Of a stretch of DNA of 30,021 bases, positions 1 through 7,961 are shown one piece after another. The stretch is taken from assembly GCA_039934475.1 (NCBI GenBank), contig JBDTMC010000030.1, positions 1-30,021 of the forward strand, given 5' to 3'. The position numbers and the translations under genes are program-made. Within the stretch, counting starts at the first letter, position 1. Each line of letters begins with the position of its first letter. The notes below the pieces were generated by a model. That model was not told the DNA's origin, did no database searches, and saw only the letters and a list, made by a program, of their open reading frames with translations. Origin of the DNA: JBDTMC01 sp039934475 (GTDB lineage Bacteria; Acidobacteriota; Terriglobia; Bryobacterales; Bryobacteraceae).

Positions 1-50
1 ACAGTAGCTTACAGGAATCGGAAAATCATGCCAGCCCCATTTTTCGAGAC
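1..50. repeat. Dispersed hairpin-type repeat, copy A (cut by window edge)
   Basis: The segment shares about 45 nearly identical bases with the right half of a second copy at 4857-4954, including the GGAAAATCATGCCAGCCCC core. It is more loosely related to a third copy at 12836-12951. Only the right half lies inside the window. It sits 8 bp beyond the stop codon of the minus-strand cupin gene, so it would be in that gene's 3' untranslated region. No protein is apparent in it. Confidence 0.75.
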
Positions 51-58
51 TGACCCTT

Positions 59-418
59 CTAGATGGCCACGGGAGCGGCGGTGAGAGCGTTTTCGACGTT
101 GCCGGTGTTGCGAGTGTCAGCGGGTTCGAAGAGGAGGATTTCGACTTCTTGCTGCGCCTTGGGGCAGTGCTCGACGCCGTGAGGGACGATTAGGAATTCA
201 CCTTGGTTGAGTTCGATGTCACCGTCGCGAAGCTGCATTGTCATGCGGCCGCGGACGACAAGGAAGAGTTCGTCTTCGTCGTCATGGTGATGCCAGACGA
301 ACTCGCCTTGAAATTTCACCAGCTTTACTTCCTGGCCATTGAGCGCTCCGGCTATCTTGGGGCTGAAGTGTTCCGTGAAGAGGGAGAATTTGTCGGCGAG
401 ATTCACCTTCGTAAGCAT
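59..418 (-). CDS. Small cupin-domain protein
   Basis: This 119-residue protein is a single cupin barrel. Motif 1 is visible as WHHHDDEDELFLVVRG (about residues 42-57), with His side chains and a Glu in the usual metal-ligand positions. Motif 2 is GEFLIVPHGVEHCP (about 73-86), supplying the last His. The length is normal for a stand-alone cupin of the mannose-6-phosphate isomerase-like type. There is no signal peptide, so it is probably cytoplasmic. It starts 6 bp after the stop of the GMC-partner gene on the same strand and is probably the last gene of that operon. The substrate cannot be told from sequence; a metal-dependent isomerase, a dioxygenase or a sugar-binding sensor are all possible. 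Confidence 0.85.
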   Translation of the reverse strand: MLTKVNLADKFSLFTEHFSPKIAGALNGQEVKLVKFQGEFVWHHHDDEDELFLVVRGRMTMQLRDGDIELNQGEFLIVPHGVEHCPKAQQEVEILLFEPADTRNTGNVENALTAAPVAI

Positions 419-424
419 GATCGA

Positions 425-916
425 TTATCCCTGGTGGTGGAGCGGATGGGGGCAACCCGGGAACGATGGCACGGCTGTGTCGCCAGTGTAGCCGAGGGAT
501 TTCTTTCCCACTGGGGAATAGTAGAACGCGGTGATCGCCGACTGTTTGAAGGCAATGAAGAATTTGTCAGCGTCAGTCTTTGGCGCGAGTTCATTCTTGG
601 CCCAGGCGGCGATGGCGGCAGCGGGGTCGGACGCCGCTGAATCTAACGCTTTATGCCAGGTGGCACGCTGGGCCTCATTGCCGTACAACAGCACCACATC
701 GAGGTAGTACGGGACGCCGGCCTCGCGGGCGCCAGGACCATCGGCGTCGGCGGGGAGGAGGAGGTCGCACAACGCGCCGAGGGTTTTGTATTGCGGGGCG
801 GAGAGGGCGCGAGGGTGGTAGGCGGCGACATCGGGACCAGCCGGCGCGGTGTGCTGGTGCTGCTGGGCGAGGCCTGCGCCGAGTACCTGAAAGAGTTCTC
901 TGCGGTCGAGTTCCAT
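425..916 (-). CDS. Gluconate 2-dehydrogenase subunit 3-like protein
   Basis: The 163-residue protein begins with a twin-arginine-like N-terminus (DRRELFQVLGAGLA, residues 4-17). It continues with the helical domain typical of the small (gamma) subunit of membrane-bound gluconate/GMC dehydrogenases: YKTLGALCDLLLPADADGPGAREAGVPYY-type text around residues 43-71, and a YYSPVGKKSLGYTGD motif near 131-145. In characterised complexes this subunit carries the FAD subunit through the TAT pathway and stabilises it. The GMC oxidoreductase gene lies immediately upstream with a 3-bp gap, so the two products very likely form one periplasmic complex. No cytochrome subunit is adjacent. The hydrophobic part of the signal is short, so efficient export is an inference. 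Confidence 0.85.
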   Translation of the reverse strand: MELDRRELFQVLGAGLAQQHQHTAPAGPDVAAYHPRALSAPQYKTLGALCDLLLPADADGPGAREAGVPYYLDVVLLYGNEAQRATWHKALDSAASDPAAAIAAWAKNELAPKTDADKFFIAFKQSAITAFYYSPVGKKSLGYTGDTAVPSFPGCPHPLHHQG

Positions 917-919
917 GAG

Positions 920-2521
920 TTAGATCTCCCGATTGCGGAATTTGGCGGCGAGGCCGTCGGCGGTGCGCCAGGATAAAGCGATATTGGTGAGTGTCGGATT
1001 CTTCTCCGGGTAAGCGGCGAAGACAGAGGCGTCGGCGATGAAGAGATTCGGGATGTCGTGAGATTGGCCTGCGGTGTTGACCACCGAGCTCTTGGGATCC
1101 TTGCCCATGCGAACTGTGCCGACCCAGTGGTTGTAGTCAATCTGGAGTTTCGAAGGATCGACCGTACCGGGCGTAAGGATGACTCGGCCACCGGCGGCAC
1201 GGATGATTTCTTCACAGGTGGCCACGCAATCGTTAGCCATGGCGACATCGCTGTCTTCGTAGTGCAGATGGATACGGGGAAGAGGCAGACCGTATTTGTC
1301 TTTGCGCGAGGGATCGAGATCAACCAGCTTCTTCGAACTTACTAACAGCGAGCCCTGCATGTTCATACTGGCGTGGATATTGTTCCATTCGCGGAGGTCG
1401 CGTTTGAGTTGGGCGCCATAGCCAGGAATGCCGCGCACGGGAAGGCGGGAGGGATGAAGACCGGAGCCGCACTGCACCTGGTAGGTGCCCTCAAATTTGG
1501 GGTTGGGCTGGTCCCAATAGAGGCCGGAAAGGAGGCTGTGATAGTAGTCTGTGCCATCGTCATTAGAACCGTCGCGGCCGTGGAGTTCGGGAAAGATGCC
1601 GGTAACGGTGATGCCGAAGTGGCTGGTGAGGTTGCGGCCCACGTGGCCGCTGGAGTTGGCAAGGTTATTGATTAGTAAGTGGCGCGGTGTCTCAATGGAA
1701 TTACAGGAGAGAACGAGCGACTTAGCCGATAGTTCCTGCTGTTGCCCCTTCGAATCCAGATAGACGATACCGGTAACGCGACCATCTTTGGAGAGGATTC
1801 GGGTCATGGTGGATTCGGTGAAGACGGTGAGGTTGCCGGTCTTCATCGCCATGGGGATGGGAGTGTTCGCGGAAGTGTATTTGCAGTCGATTTCGCAGCC
1901 TGCCATGCAATGGCCGCAGTAGTGGCAGGTGGCGCGGGCGTGCTTCTCAGTGGGGATGGCTTTGCGCTGGGCGACGAGTTCCATTTTGCGACCGCGGGTC
2001 TTGAGAATGTCGGCGCCGCGTTTGAGCATCTGTTCGCCGCAGCGGTACGGGACACCCTTTTGGAATTCGCCGTCGGGCATGTTCCAGAGGCCGTCTTTGA
2101 AGCCGTGAACGCCCATGATCCGTTCGGCTTTACTGTAGTAGGGAGCCACTTCTTCATACGCGATGGGCCAGTGGCGATAGTCGCCGGGACCGAAGCGCAG
2201 ACTGTGACCGGCCCAGCAGAGGGAGCGTCCGCCAAGGGCGCGGAGGACGCCGTGGCCGGGACGATCGCCGACGGGCGTGAAGTGGTCGCGCTCCCAATGA
2301 TCGGCGGAGACGTTAGGGATGGGGCTGGTGAAACCGGCTTTGAGTCGCGGTTCGAGAGTGGCGTAGGGGTTGACATGGGCGCCATAGTCAATGCCGGCGC
2401 GGAGGCGGCCGCCGGATTCGACGAGGGCGACGCGGAGACCCGCTTCGGCCAAACGCCATGTGGCGATTCCGCCACCGGGACCGCTACCTACAACGATTAC
2501 GTCGAACGGGGCTACTGCCAT
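920..2521 (-). CDS. GMC-family FAD-dependent oxidoreductase
   Basis: The 533-residue protein has an N-terminal FAD-binding dinucleotide fold (VVGSGPGGG, residues 10-18, then VALVESGG). Its C-terminal GMC signature includes NHWVGTVRMG and a catalytic-type Asn in KNPTLTN. Such enzymes oxidise sugars, polyols or alcohols and pass electrons to a cytochrome or quinone. Residues 199-213 hold a cysteine cluster, C-x2-C-x2-C-x3-C-x3-C, in the region where some bacterial FAD-glucose dehydrogenases carry an Fe-S cluster; metal binding here is inferred. There is no signal sequence of its own, and export probably depends on the TAT-type partner encoded 3 bp downstream. The start is 57 bp from the divergent VOC-like gene, so the two promoters share a short spacer. 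Confidence 0.9.
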   Translation of the reverse strand: MAVAPFDVIVVGSGPGGGIATWRLAEAGLRVALVESGGRLRAGIDYGAHVNPYATLEPRLKAGFTSPIPNVSADHWERDHFTPVGDRPGHGVLRALGGRSLCWAGHSLRFGPGDYRHWPIAYEEVAPYYSKAERIMGVHGFKDGLWNMPDGEFQKGVPYRCGEQMLKRGADILKTRGRKMELVAQRKAIPTEKHARATCHYCGHCMAGCEIDCKYTSANTPIPMAMKTGNLTVFTESTMTRILSKDGRVTGIVYLDSKGQQQELSAKSLVLSCNSIETPRHLLINNLANSSGHVGRNLTSHFGITVTGIFPELHGRDGSNDDGTDYYHSLLSGLYWDQPNPKFEGTYQVQCGSGLHPSRLPVRGIPGYGAQLKRDLREWNNIHASMNMQGSLLVSSKKLVDLDPSRKDKYGLPLPRIHLHYEDSDVAMANDCVATCEEIIRAAGGRVILTPGTVDPSKLQIDYNHWVGTVRMGKDPKSSVVNTAGQSHDIPNLFIADASVFAAYPEKNPTLTNIALSWRTADGLAAKFRNREI

Positions 2522-2578
2522 ATCGCATCATTGAATCACAGAATCGCTCCGCGGCGCGGCCTACAATGGTGGCTGGCT

Positions 2579-3289
2579 ATGAGCGACCAACGATTAACGC
2601 GACGGACCGTGCTGGCAGGCGCGGTTCTGGGGAGTGTTATGAATGCGCAGACGGATGTGACGGCCGCCGTGGATCATCTGCTGTTGGGGGCGGCGGATCT
2701 GGACGCGGGGATTGCGTGGGTGGAAGAGCGGACGGGCGTGCGAGCGGTGGTGGGTGGTTCGCATCCGGGACGGGGAACGCGCAATGCGCTGCTGTCGTTG
2801 GGTGGGCGGCACTATCTGGAGATCATTGCACCGGACCCGGAGCAGTCGAGCATTGACTTTCGTGTGGACCTGCGCGGGTTGAAAGAGCCGCGACTGGTGA
2901 ACTGGGCGGCGCGGAGTGAGGATGTGGCGGCGGTGGCCAAGATGGCGACAGGCGCGAAGTTGCATGTGATTGGGCCGCGAGGGGGTTCGCGGGTGACTCC
3001 GGCGGGAGCGACGCTGCAATGGCAGACGGTGACGATCGATAGCCGGTTTGGGCAGGGGGCAGTGGAGCCGGTCCCGTTTTTTATTGAGTGGGGCGAGGGC
3101 GTGGTGCACCCCTCGGAGAGTTCGCCGGGCGGGTGTGTTCTGAAATCGCTGGCGATAGCGCATCCCGACGCCACGGGATTGGGGAGATTGCTGCGGACGT
3201 TGGGGTTGCCGGATAAGGTGGACAGGGGACCGGAAGCTCGTTTGACGGCGGTTCTGAAAACAGCGAAGGGTACGGTGCGATTGTCGTGA
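2579..3289 (+). CDS. VOC/glyoxalase-like domain protein with TAT-type leader
   Basis: From the ATG at 2579 the protein has 236 residues. It opens with RLTRRTVLAGAVLGSVMNAQ, a twin-arginine-like export signal. The mature part begins AAVDHLLLGAADLDAGIAWVEERTGV, the first beta-alpha-beta unit of a vicinal-oxygen-chelate fold, as in the glyoxalase-like PF13468 group. The second half (from about residue 190, LKSLAIAHPDATGLGRLL) looks like a second such module. The frame is open far upstream, but that part is antisense to the GMC gene, and the TAT leader fixes the start. A TACAAT hexamer lies 11 nt before the ATG. The stop overlaps the next gene's GTG start (GTGA), so the two are translationally coupled. 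The substrate is unknown. Confidence 0.8.
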   Translation: MSDQRLTRRTVLAGAVLGSVMNAQTDVTAAVDHLLLGAADLDAGIAWVEERTGVRAVVGGSHPGRGTRNALLSLGGRHYLEIIAPDPEQSSIDFRVDLRGLKEPRLVNWAARSEDVAAVAKMATGAKLHVIGPRGGSRVTPAGATLQWQTVTIDSRFGQGAVEPVPFFIEWGEGVVHPSESSPGGCVLKSLAIAHPDATGLGRLLRTLGLPDKVDRGPEARLTAVLKTAKGTVRLS

Positions 3290-4032
3290 GCGGGGGCCCG
3301 GGAACCGTATGGCGGGACCGGTTCCGGGTGCGGTTCTTCGATACCGATCCGACGGGCCGGGCATCGGTGGCGGCGGTGTGCCGGTACTTACAGGAGGCGG
3401 CGGATAGCCATACACGGCCTTATCAGTTGTCTCTAACTGACTTACTGGCGGAAGGCCGGATGTGGGTGTTGTCTCGGCTGGCGATTCAGTTTGTGCGGAT
3501 GCCTCGACTGGCAGAAGAGGTGGCGGTGGATACGTGGGGATCGAACCGGCTGGGCGGACTGCGGGCCTATCGCGATTTTCGGATGCTGGATGAGGCTGGG
3601 GAGACACTGGCTGAAGCATCCAGCATGTGGCTGATTCTGGATGCGGTGACGAAGCGGCCGGTGCGATTGCCGGAATCGATCCTGGTGTTCCGTCACGCCG
3701 AGTGGCGGACGCCGGAAGCAGTGGATGCGGTGAAGTTGGATGCTCCGTCGCGGGGAATGTATGAGGCGCGATTCCGGGTAGGGTGGCGGGATCTGGATGC
3801 CAACCGTCATGCGAATAACGTGCGGTATGTGGAGTGGATGCTGGAGGCGCTGCCGGATGAGATATTCGAGAGTTCGCGCTTGGTGGGAGTGGACATTCAG
3901 TTTGTGGGCGAGGCGGCGCGGGGCGATGAGATTGTAAGTGCGTCGGAGGCGGCGGGGGATGGCGCGTTCCGGCATGGGCTTACGAATGGTGATGGGGCGG
4001 TTTTGGCGGTGGGGCGGTCAGTGTGGAAGTGA
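3286..4032 (+). CDS. Acyl-ACP thioesterase-like double hot-dog protein
   Basis: The 248-residue protein contains two hot-dog units. The first starts at FRVRFFDTDPTGRASVAAV (residues 13-31) and the second at FRVGWRDLDANRHANNVRYV (163-182). The second unit carries the D171-x-N173-x-H175 arrangement that forms the active site of plant FatA/FatB-type acyl-ACP thioesterases (PF01643), followed by NNVRYVEWMLE. The predicted role is hydrolysis of acyl-ACP or acyl-CoA to free fatty acid in the cytoplasm. It starts with GTG inside the stop codon of the VOC-like gene, so the pair is co-translated, though no biochemical link between them is obvious. The length is slightly short for the family but the fold appears complete. 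Chain-length preference cannot be judged. Confidence 0.8.
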   Translation: MSGGPGTVWRDRFRVRFFDTDPTGRASVAAVCRYLQEAADSHTRPYQLSLTDLLAEGRMWVLSRLAIQFVRMPRLAEEVAVDTWGSNRLGGLRAYRDFRMLDEAGETLAEASSMWLILDAVTKRPVRLPESILVFRHAEWRTPEAVDAVKLDAPSRGMYEARFRVGWRDLDANRHANNVRYVEWMLEALPDEIFESSRLVGVDIQFVGEAARGDEIVSASEAAGDGAFRHGLTNGDGAVLAVGRSVWK

Positions 4033-4329
4033 GGGTTGGGGGGTCAGTTGGGGCCGCGTTACGCTGAACGGATTCGGTATCGTGAAGGCTTGAGCCATCT
4101 GGCGGTCCTGCCTGTCTTCCGTGAAGAGTGGGGCGCATTTGGCGTCGAGCGCGGCGTCGAATCTGGGGACCACGGGAACGGCGGACATGAAATGCGAACG
4201 GGACGTCGCGCGGTGGCGGTGCCTATCCGTTCAACGCGGGGAATAGTGGGATGAACTGCGGCGACAGACGTGAGGACTTGGCACGCTTGATGCTGGTAGA
4301 TTGCGAGCATTTCTGACTACTCTATACCG
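4033..4329. other. Non-coding or degenerate spacer
   Basis: No convincing gene was found in this 297-bp stretch. Short frames on both strands have arginine-rich, low-complexity translations typical of GC-rich antisense frames and match no family I recognise. I see no strong terminator after the thioesterase gene. It could hold a decayed gene, since the sequence has unremarkable composition rather than the AT bias of a promoter region. Confidence 0.4.
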
Positions 4330-4632
4330 ATGACCATCGTTTTTCCAGCGTTGATTCTGATCGCACTCTTCGCCTATCTTTTTCTTCGCCGCAATTCTGA
4401 ACGAAGAGGAATTGACTCTGGGAATGACGGACATTGGGGTAAGAATCCGTGGATCTGGGTCTTTGTATTGATGACACTTAGTGCTATCGATGCTTTTATC
4501 TCAGCCCTGCAGGAGGGGTGGAATATCGGCGACACGATTGGCGCATGTGTATTCTTCGTGCTGTCTGTGTTGATCCTTCCTGAAGCCGTCCGTCGCAATC
4601 GAAATGCGCGCAATAGTAGAAACCCCAAATAG
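4330..4632 (+). CDS. Small membrane protein of unknown function
   Basis: I do not recognise this 100-residue protein. It has a clear N-terminal membrane helix (TIVFPALILIALFAYLFL, residues 2-19), then a basic stretch (RRNSERR). A second segment follows, WIWVFVLMTLSAIDAFISAL (about 42-61), and a third hydrophobic stretch, TIGACVFFVLSVLILPEAV, near 70-88. It ends in a basic, Asn/Arg-rich tail. This suggests three membrane spans with little outside the bilayer. Its codon use is less GC-rich than its neighbours', which may point to a different origin or low expression. No operon partner is evident, and function cannot be assigned. Confidence 0.6.
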   Translation: MTIVFPALILIALFAYLFLRRNSERRGIDSGNDGHWGKNPWIWVFVLMTLSAIDAFISALQEGWNIGDTIGACVFFVLSVLILPEAVRRNRNARNSRNPK

Positions 4633-4655
4633 CGAGTTGCTTTGTAATTGAAGCG

Positions 4656-4829
4656 TTAGCTTTCGTTGGCTTCGATACGATCGAACGTGAAGCCGGCGGG
4701 TAACGGGCGGCGCAATTGACGGATCTTTTCCAGAGCTGCTTCTACTTCGCGGCTGCGGGCGACGTCGGACTGGCTTGGCCCGTCGATATCGTCACTTGGC
4801 TTGAGATCACGGGAATCGTCGGCGGGCAT
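4656..4829 (-). CDS. Small antitoxin-like protein or gene remnant
   Basis: From the ATG ending at 4829 this frame encodes 57 residues: an acidic N-terminal half, then a helix (SREVEAALEKIRQLRR), then a C-terminal tail, PLPAGFTFDRIEANES. The helix-plus-tail layout resembles the toxin-binding C-terminus of VapB/RHH-type antitoxins, but no DNA-binding domain and no toxin gene are present. The frame stays open to 4973, but that upstream part runs through dispersed repeat copy B (4857-4954), so the extra 48 residues are probably not genuine. It may be an orphan antitoxin, or a remnant whose 5' end was displaced by the repeat. Assignment is weak. Confidence 0.35.
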   Translation of the reverse strand: MPADDSRDLKPSDDIDGPSQSDVARSREVEAALEKIRQLRRPLPAGFTFDRIEANES

Positions 4830-4856
4830 AGCAGCCCGTGGTGCAACGCCGTGCGC

Positions 4857-4954
4857 CGGAAAAATTGGTACAGGCACGAATTTCCTCCCTTGGGAACTTC
4901 CGTATTTACAGTAGCTTACGAGGGTCGGAAAATCATGCCAGCCCCATTTTTCGA
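4857..4954. repeat. Dispersed hairpin-type repeat, copy B
   Basis: This is a complete copy of about 98 bp. The left half (GGTACAGGCACGAATTTCC) and the reverse complement of the right half (GGGGCTGGCATGATTTTCC) are imperfect inverted repeats, so the unit can fold into a long hairpin. The same left half occurs exactly in copy C at 12853-12871, and the right half matches copy A at the window start. It lies about 50 bp beyond the stop of the minus-strand O-methyltransferase gene. Confidence 0.85.
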
Positions 4955-5006
4955 ACCTGACCACTTGCGCCACGGACTGATAGGCATACGTCCATTCTGA
5001 ACTAGC

Positions 5007-5972
5007 CTAGATCAATCCGCATTCGACGAGGAAGCGGCCGGAGGGTCGACGGGCGGCGGCTTGGACTTGGAGGCCGGCTTCGGCGGCGAGGAGTCGAAAC
5101 TCTCCCAATGTGCGGCCCTTGCCTCCTACGAGGACGAGCATGAGGAGGTCGGGATCCGGGGCTTCGTTGGGGGTTACTCCGTTCACGAGGACGATGCGAC
5201 TGGTGGGGGTGGCGGCTTCGGCACAGCGGCGGAGTATGGCGGTGGCTTCGGCGTCGGGCCAATCACTGAGAATGCTCTTGAGGAAGTAGAGATCGGCTCC
5301 GGCGGGGAGTGGATCGAAGAAGCTTTGGGCGGCGGCGGCGACGCGGTCCGTGACTCCAGCGGCGGTGAAGACTTCGTGGGAACGGGCGATTGTGCGGGGC
5401 AGGTCGACGAGCGTTCCGTGGAGGTGTGGGTGTGCCTTGAGAACTTCGGCCAGGAGGGCTCCGGTGCCGCCACCGACGTCGACGACGGTCTTGATGGAAG
5501 GCCAGGCGGTGAGGTCGGGGAGGACGTCGGGGTCGGGGACGCCGTGGCCGGCGTAGCTCATGAGGGCATCGAATTCGTCGGCTAACGGCGGGTGGGCTGT
5601 GAGGTCGTCCCACCACGGACGGCCAAAGACTTCCTGGTAGGCGGGGCGGCCGGTGCGGACGGCGGTGAGGAGGGTGCTCCAGGAGTGGGCCATGCGGCCT
5701 CCGATACCTTCCAGGTCGAAGCCGATGCGATTGTCACGGAGGCCCCGGGCAAGATCGTTTAGTGCAAAGTGGCCGGGTTGGGGCTCTTCGAAAATGCCCT
5801 TGGCGACGAGGTGTCGAAGGACGCGGTGCAGGGCGGAGGCGTCGGCGTGGGCGGCGACAGCCAATTGATCGATGTGTGTGTGGCCGGAGTCGATGTGGTC
5901 GGCGAGGCGGAGAGTGGCGGCGACGAGGATGCACCAGGGGGTGCAGAGATCGGCTAGTTCCCAGAGATCCAT
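5007..5972 (-). CDS. SAM-dependent O-methyltransferase (acetylserotonin/hydroxyneurobilin-type family)
   Basis: The 321-residue protein has the two-part plan of the class I O-methyltransferase family PF00891. An N-terminal winged-helix dimerisation domain (about 1-90) includes ALHRVLRHLVAKGIFEE. A Rossmann domain follows with the SAM motif VVDVGGGTGALLAEVL (163-178), an acidic strand end (GTLVDLP) and the post-motif FLKSILSDWPDAEA. Members methylate hydroxyl groups on small molecules, often in secondary metabolism; carminomycin- and hydroxyneurosporene-type enzymes are relatives. The usual catalytic His after the SDW segment is not evident: the family's typical 'HDW' reads SDW here, so catalysis may differ. 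It stands alone, and the substrate cannot be predicted. Confidence 0.85.
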   Translation of the reverse strand: MDLWELADLCTPWCILVAATLRLADHIDSGHTHIDQLAVAAHADASALHRVLRHLVAKGIFEEPQPGHFALNDLARGLRDNRIGFDLEGIGGRMAHSWSTLLTAVRTGRPAYQEVFGRPWWDDLTAHPPLADEFDALMSYAGHGVPDPDVLPDLTAWPSIKTVVDVGGGTGALLAEVLKAHPHLHGTLVDLPRTIARSHEVFTAAGVTDRVAAAAQSFFDPLPAGADLYFLKSILSDWPDAEATAILRRCAEAATPTSRIVLVNGVTPNEAPDPDLLMLVLVGGKGRTLGEFRLLAAEAGLQVQAAARRPSGRFLVECGLI

Positions 5973-6010
5973 GGAAACATGATGCCACTTGCGGGGAGTA
6001 TTATGGCTCT

Positions 6011-6541
6011 ATGATCGCCGCTGGTGCTCTCGTCACATTTCAAGAGTTCGAACAGCTGCCGGACGGGGCGGAGCAACTGGAATTCTTGCAGGGAGAGGTG
6101 CTCAGAATGCCGCCTCCAGAGCGAAGCCACATGGAGATCGCGCACCGGCTTCTTGGGATTTTGCAGCGCGTGATGGCAGAAGCTGGCGGCGGAACGGGCG
6201 TCGGGGAAGCGTATGTCGAGATGGGCTACCTGATGAAGAACGAGCGGTCGTGGTTGCGACCGGACGTGAGCATCACTCACCGCGGACAGCCGGGCGAGCG
6301 GTACTTTGAGGACGCGCCCGCTCTCGCCGTCGAGGTGGTGTCACCGAGCGACACCGCAGCCCATCTGGAGAGCAAGGTGAACGTATACCTGGCGCACGGC
6401 GCGCGTGAAGTTTGGGTGGTTTATCCAGAGAGCCGGCATGTGCGCGTTTATGATGCGTCGGGGGCCTCGCGGCGCGAAGATGTCGAACTTACGACACCAC
6501 TTTTGCCGGGCGTTTCCATCCGCCTCGACCGATTCCTCTAG
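6011..6541 (+). CDS. Uma2-family (DUF820) nuclease-fold protein
   Basis: This 176-residue protein fits the Uma2 family of restriction-endonuclease-like PD-(D/E)xK proteins, which are abundant in cyanobacteria and Acidobacteria. The core residues are visible as D85 (LRPDVSI), E108 in LAVEVVSPSD and K122 in ESKVNVYLAHGAREVW. The ATG at 6011 follows a TATTAT hexamer by 6 nt, suggesting a very short or absent leader; no Shine-Dalgarno sequence is visible. The frame is open further upstream but overlaps the divergent methyltransferase gene and has no family similarity there. The biological role of the family is unsettled, and no partner gene is adjacent. Confidence 0.88.
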   Translation: MIAAGALVTFQEFEQLPDGAEQLEFLQGEVLRMPPPERSHMEIAHRLLGILQRVMAEAGGGTGVGEAYVEMGYLMKNERSWLRPDVSITHRGQPGERYFEDAPALAVEVVSPSDTAAHLESKVNVYLAHGAREVWVVYPESRHVRVYDASGASRREDVELTTPLLPGVSIRLDRFL

Positions 6542-6566
6542 CGGTCACCTGATAAACTGGAGACAA

Positions 6567-7961
6567 ATGGTATACGACCTGATCATCATCGGGAGCGGTC
6601 CCGGTGGGTATTCCGCGGCTATTCGCGCCGGGCAGTATGGACTGAAGACCGCGATCATTGAAAAAGATCCGAAGCTGGGCGGCACTTGCTTGCATGTGGG
6701 TTGCATTCCCACGAAGAGCCTGTTGCATTCGGCGGAGGTGTGGAACCACTTTGTGCACTCCGAGGACGAGGGGATCTTCTGCGAGAACCCGCGGCTGGAC
6801 CTGCCGAAGGTGAGCGATCGCAAGAATAAGATCGTCAGCAAGCACGCCAAGGGCGTGGAGATGCTGATGAAGAAGAATAAAGTAGAAGTCGTGAAAGGCT
6901 TCGGCGTTTTGAAGGGCGGCGGGAAGGTGGAAGTCACCTCCGATGGCGGCACCAAGACGCTGGAGGCGAAGAACATCATCATCGCTACCGGTTCCGAGGC
7001 GCGCATGCTGCCGGGCCTGCAGCCGGATGCGGAACGGATTGTCACCAACATCGAAATCCTGAACCTGCAGAAAGTGCCGAAGTCGCTGGGCGTGATTGGC
7101 GCGGGCGCGGTGGGCGTGGAGTTTGCCTCCATCTACAAACGGTTTGGGTCCGATGTGACGGTTTACGAGATGCTGCCGCGGGTGGTTCCGGTGGAAGACG
7201 AGGAAGTCTCGAAGGAACTGGAGCGGAGCTTTAAGAAGCAGGGCATCCGGTGCGAGACGGGCGCCAAGGTGGACAACATCCAGAAGCTGGATACCGGCGT
7301 TCGCTTCACTGCTACGCTCGCCAACGGCAAGCAGGAGACGGTGGAAGTGGAGACGCTGCTGATCGCCGTGGGGCGGAAGCCGAACACGGAAAAGATTGGG
7401 TTGGAGAACACGAAGGTCCAGAGCGAGCGCGGCTTCATCAAGGTGGACGAGTTTCAGCGGACGGGCGAACCTAACGTATACGCGATTGGCGATGTAGTGA
7501 TGGGGACGCCGCAATTGGCGCATGTGGCGACGGCGCAAGGAATGGTGGCAGTGGGTCATATGGCGGGCAAGGCGGTGATTCCGATTCGCCGCAATCGCAT
7601 TCCGGGTTGTACGTATACGGAGCCGGGCATCGGCAGCGTGGGTTTGACCGAAGCGCAGGCGAAGGCAGCGGGACACAAGGTGAAGATCGGCAAGTTTCCG
7701 TTCGTGGGCAACAGCAAAGCGAGCATTGTGGGCATGCACGATGGCTTTGTGAAAGTTGTCGCGGATGAGAAATACGGCGAGATTCTGGGTGTTCACATCA
7801 TTGGCTACGAAGCGTACGAGTTGATTGCGGAGTGTGTGGCGGCGATGGAAGCCGAGGCCACCGTGGAGACGATGATGTCGACCATTCACGCGCATCCGAC
7901 GCTGTATGAGGCAGTGGGAGAAGGTTTCAACGCCGTCTACGGCCTTGCACTCAATGCGTAA
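6567..7961 (+). CDS. lpdA: Dihydrolipoyl dehydrogenase (E3)
   Basis: This 464-residue flavoprotein reoxidises dihydrolipoamide on E2 subunits of 2-oxoacid dehydrogenase complexes, reducing NAD+. It shows the FAD motif IIGSGPGGYSAAI, the redox disulfide GGTCLHVGCIPTK, the NAD motif IGAGAVGVEFASI, the second FAD motif VYAIGDV and the C-terminal active-site HAHPTLYEAVGEGF. The start at 6567 is chosen because the FAD motif begins 7 residues later and a GGAG lies 4 nt before it; the longer open frame runs back through the Uma2 gene. Its last codons overlap the start of lipB, and the E2 gene follows, so enzyme, lipoate attachment and E2 are made together. Confidence 0.97.
   Translation: MVYDLIIIGSGPGGYSAAIRAGQYGLKTAIIEKDPKLGGTCLHVGCIPTKSLLHSAEVWNHFVHSEDEGIFCENPRLDLPKVSDRKNKIVSKHAKGVEMLMKKNKVEVVKGFGVLKGGGKVEVTSDGGTKTLEAKNIIIATGSEARMLPGLQPDAERIVTNIEILNLQKVPKSLGVIGAGAVGVEFASIYKRFGSDVTVYEMLPRVVPVEDEEVSKELERSFKKQGIRCETGAKVDNIQKLDTGVRFTATLANGKQETVEVETLLIAVGRKPNTEKIGLENTKVQSERGFIKVDEFQRTGEPNVYAIGDVVMGTPQLAHVATAQGMVAVGHMAGKAVIPIRRNRIPGCTYTEPGIGSVGLTEAQAKAAGHKVKIGKFPFVGNSKASIVGMHDGFVKVVADEKYGEILGVHIIGYEAYELIAECVAAMEAEATVETMMSTIHAHPTLYEAVGEGFNAVYGLALNA

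Noticed and set aside
1742..2578. Long plus-strand open frame extending the VOC-like gene upstream
   Set aside because: It is antisense to the GMC oxidoreductase and its translation is low-complexity. A TAT leader starts cleanly at 2579.
6489..7895. 468-codon minus-strand open frame opposite the lipoamide dehydrogenase gene
   Set aside because: It is the antisense shadow of a gene with every expected motif; no coherent protein is encoded.
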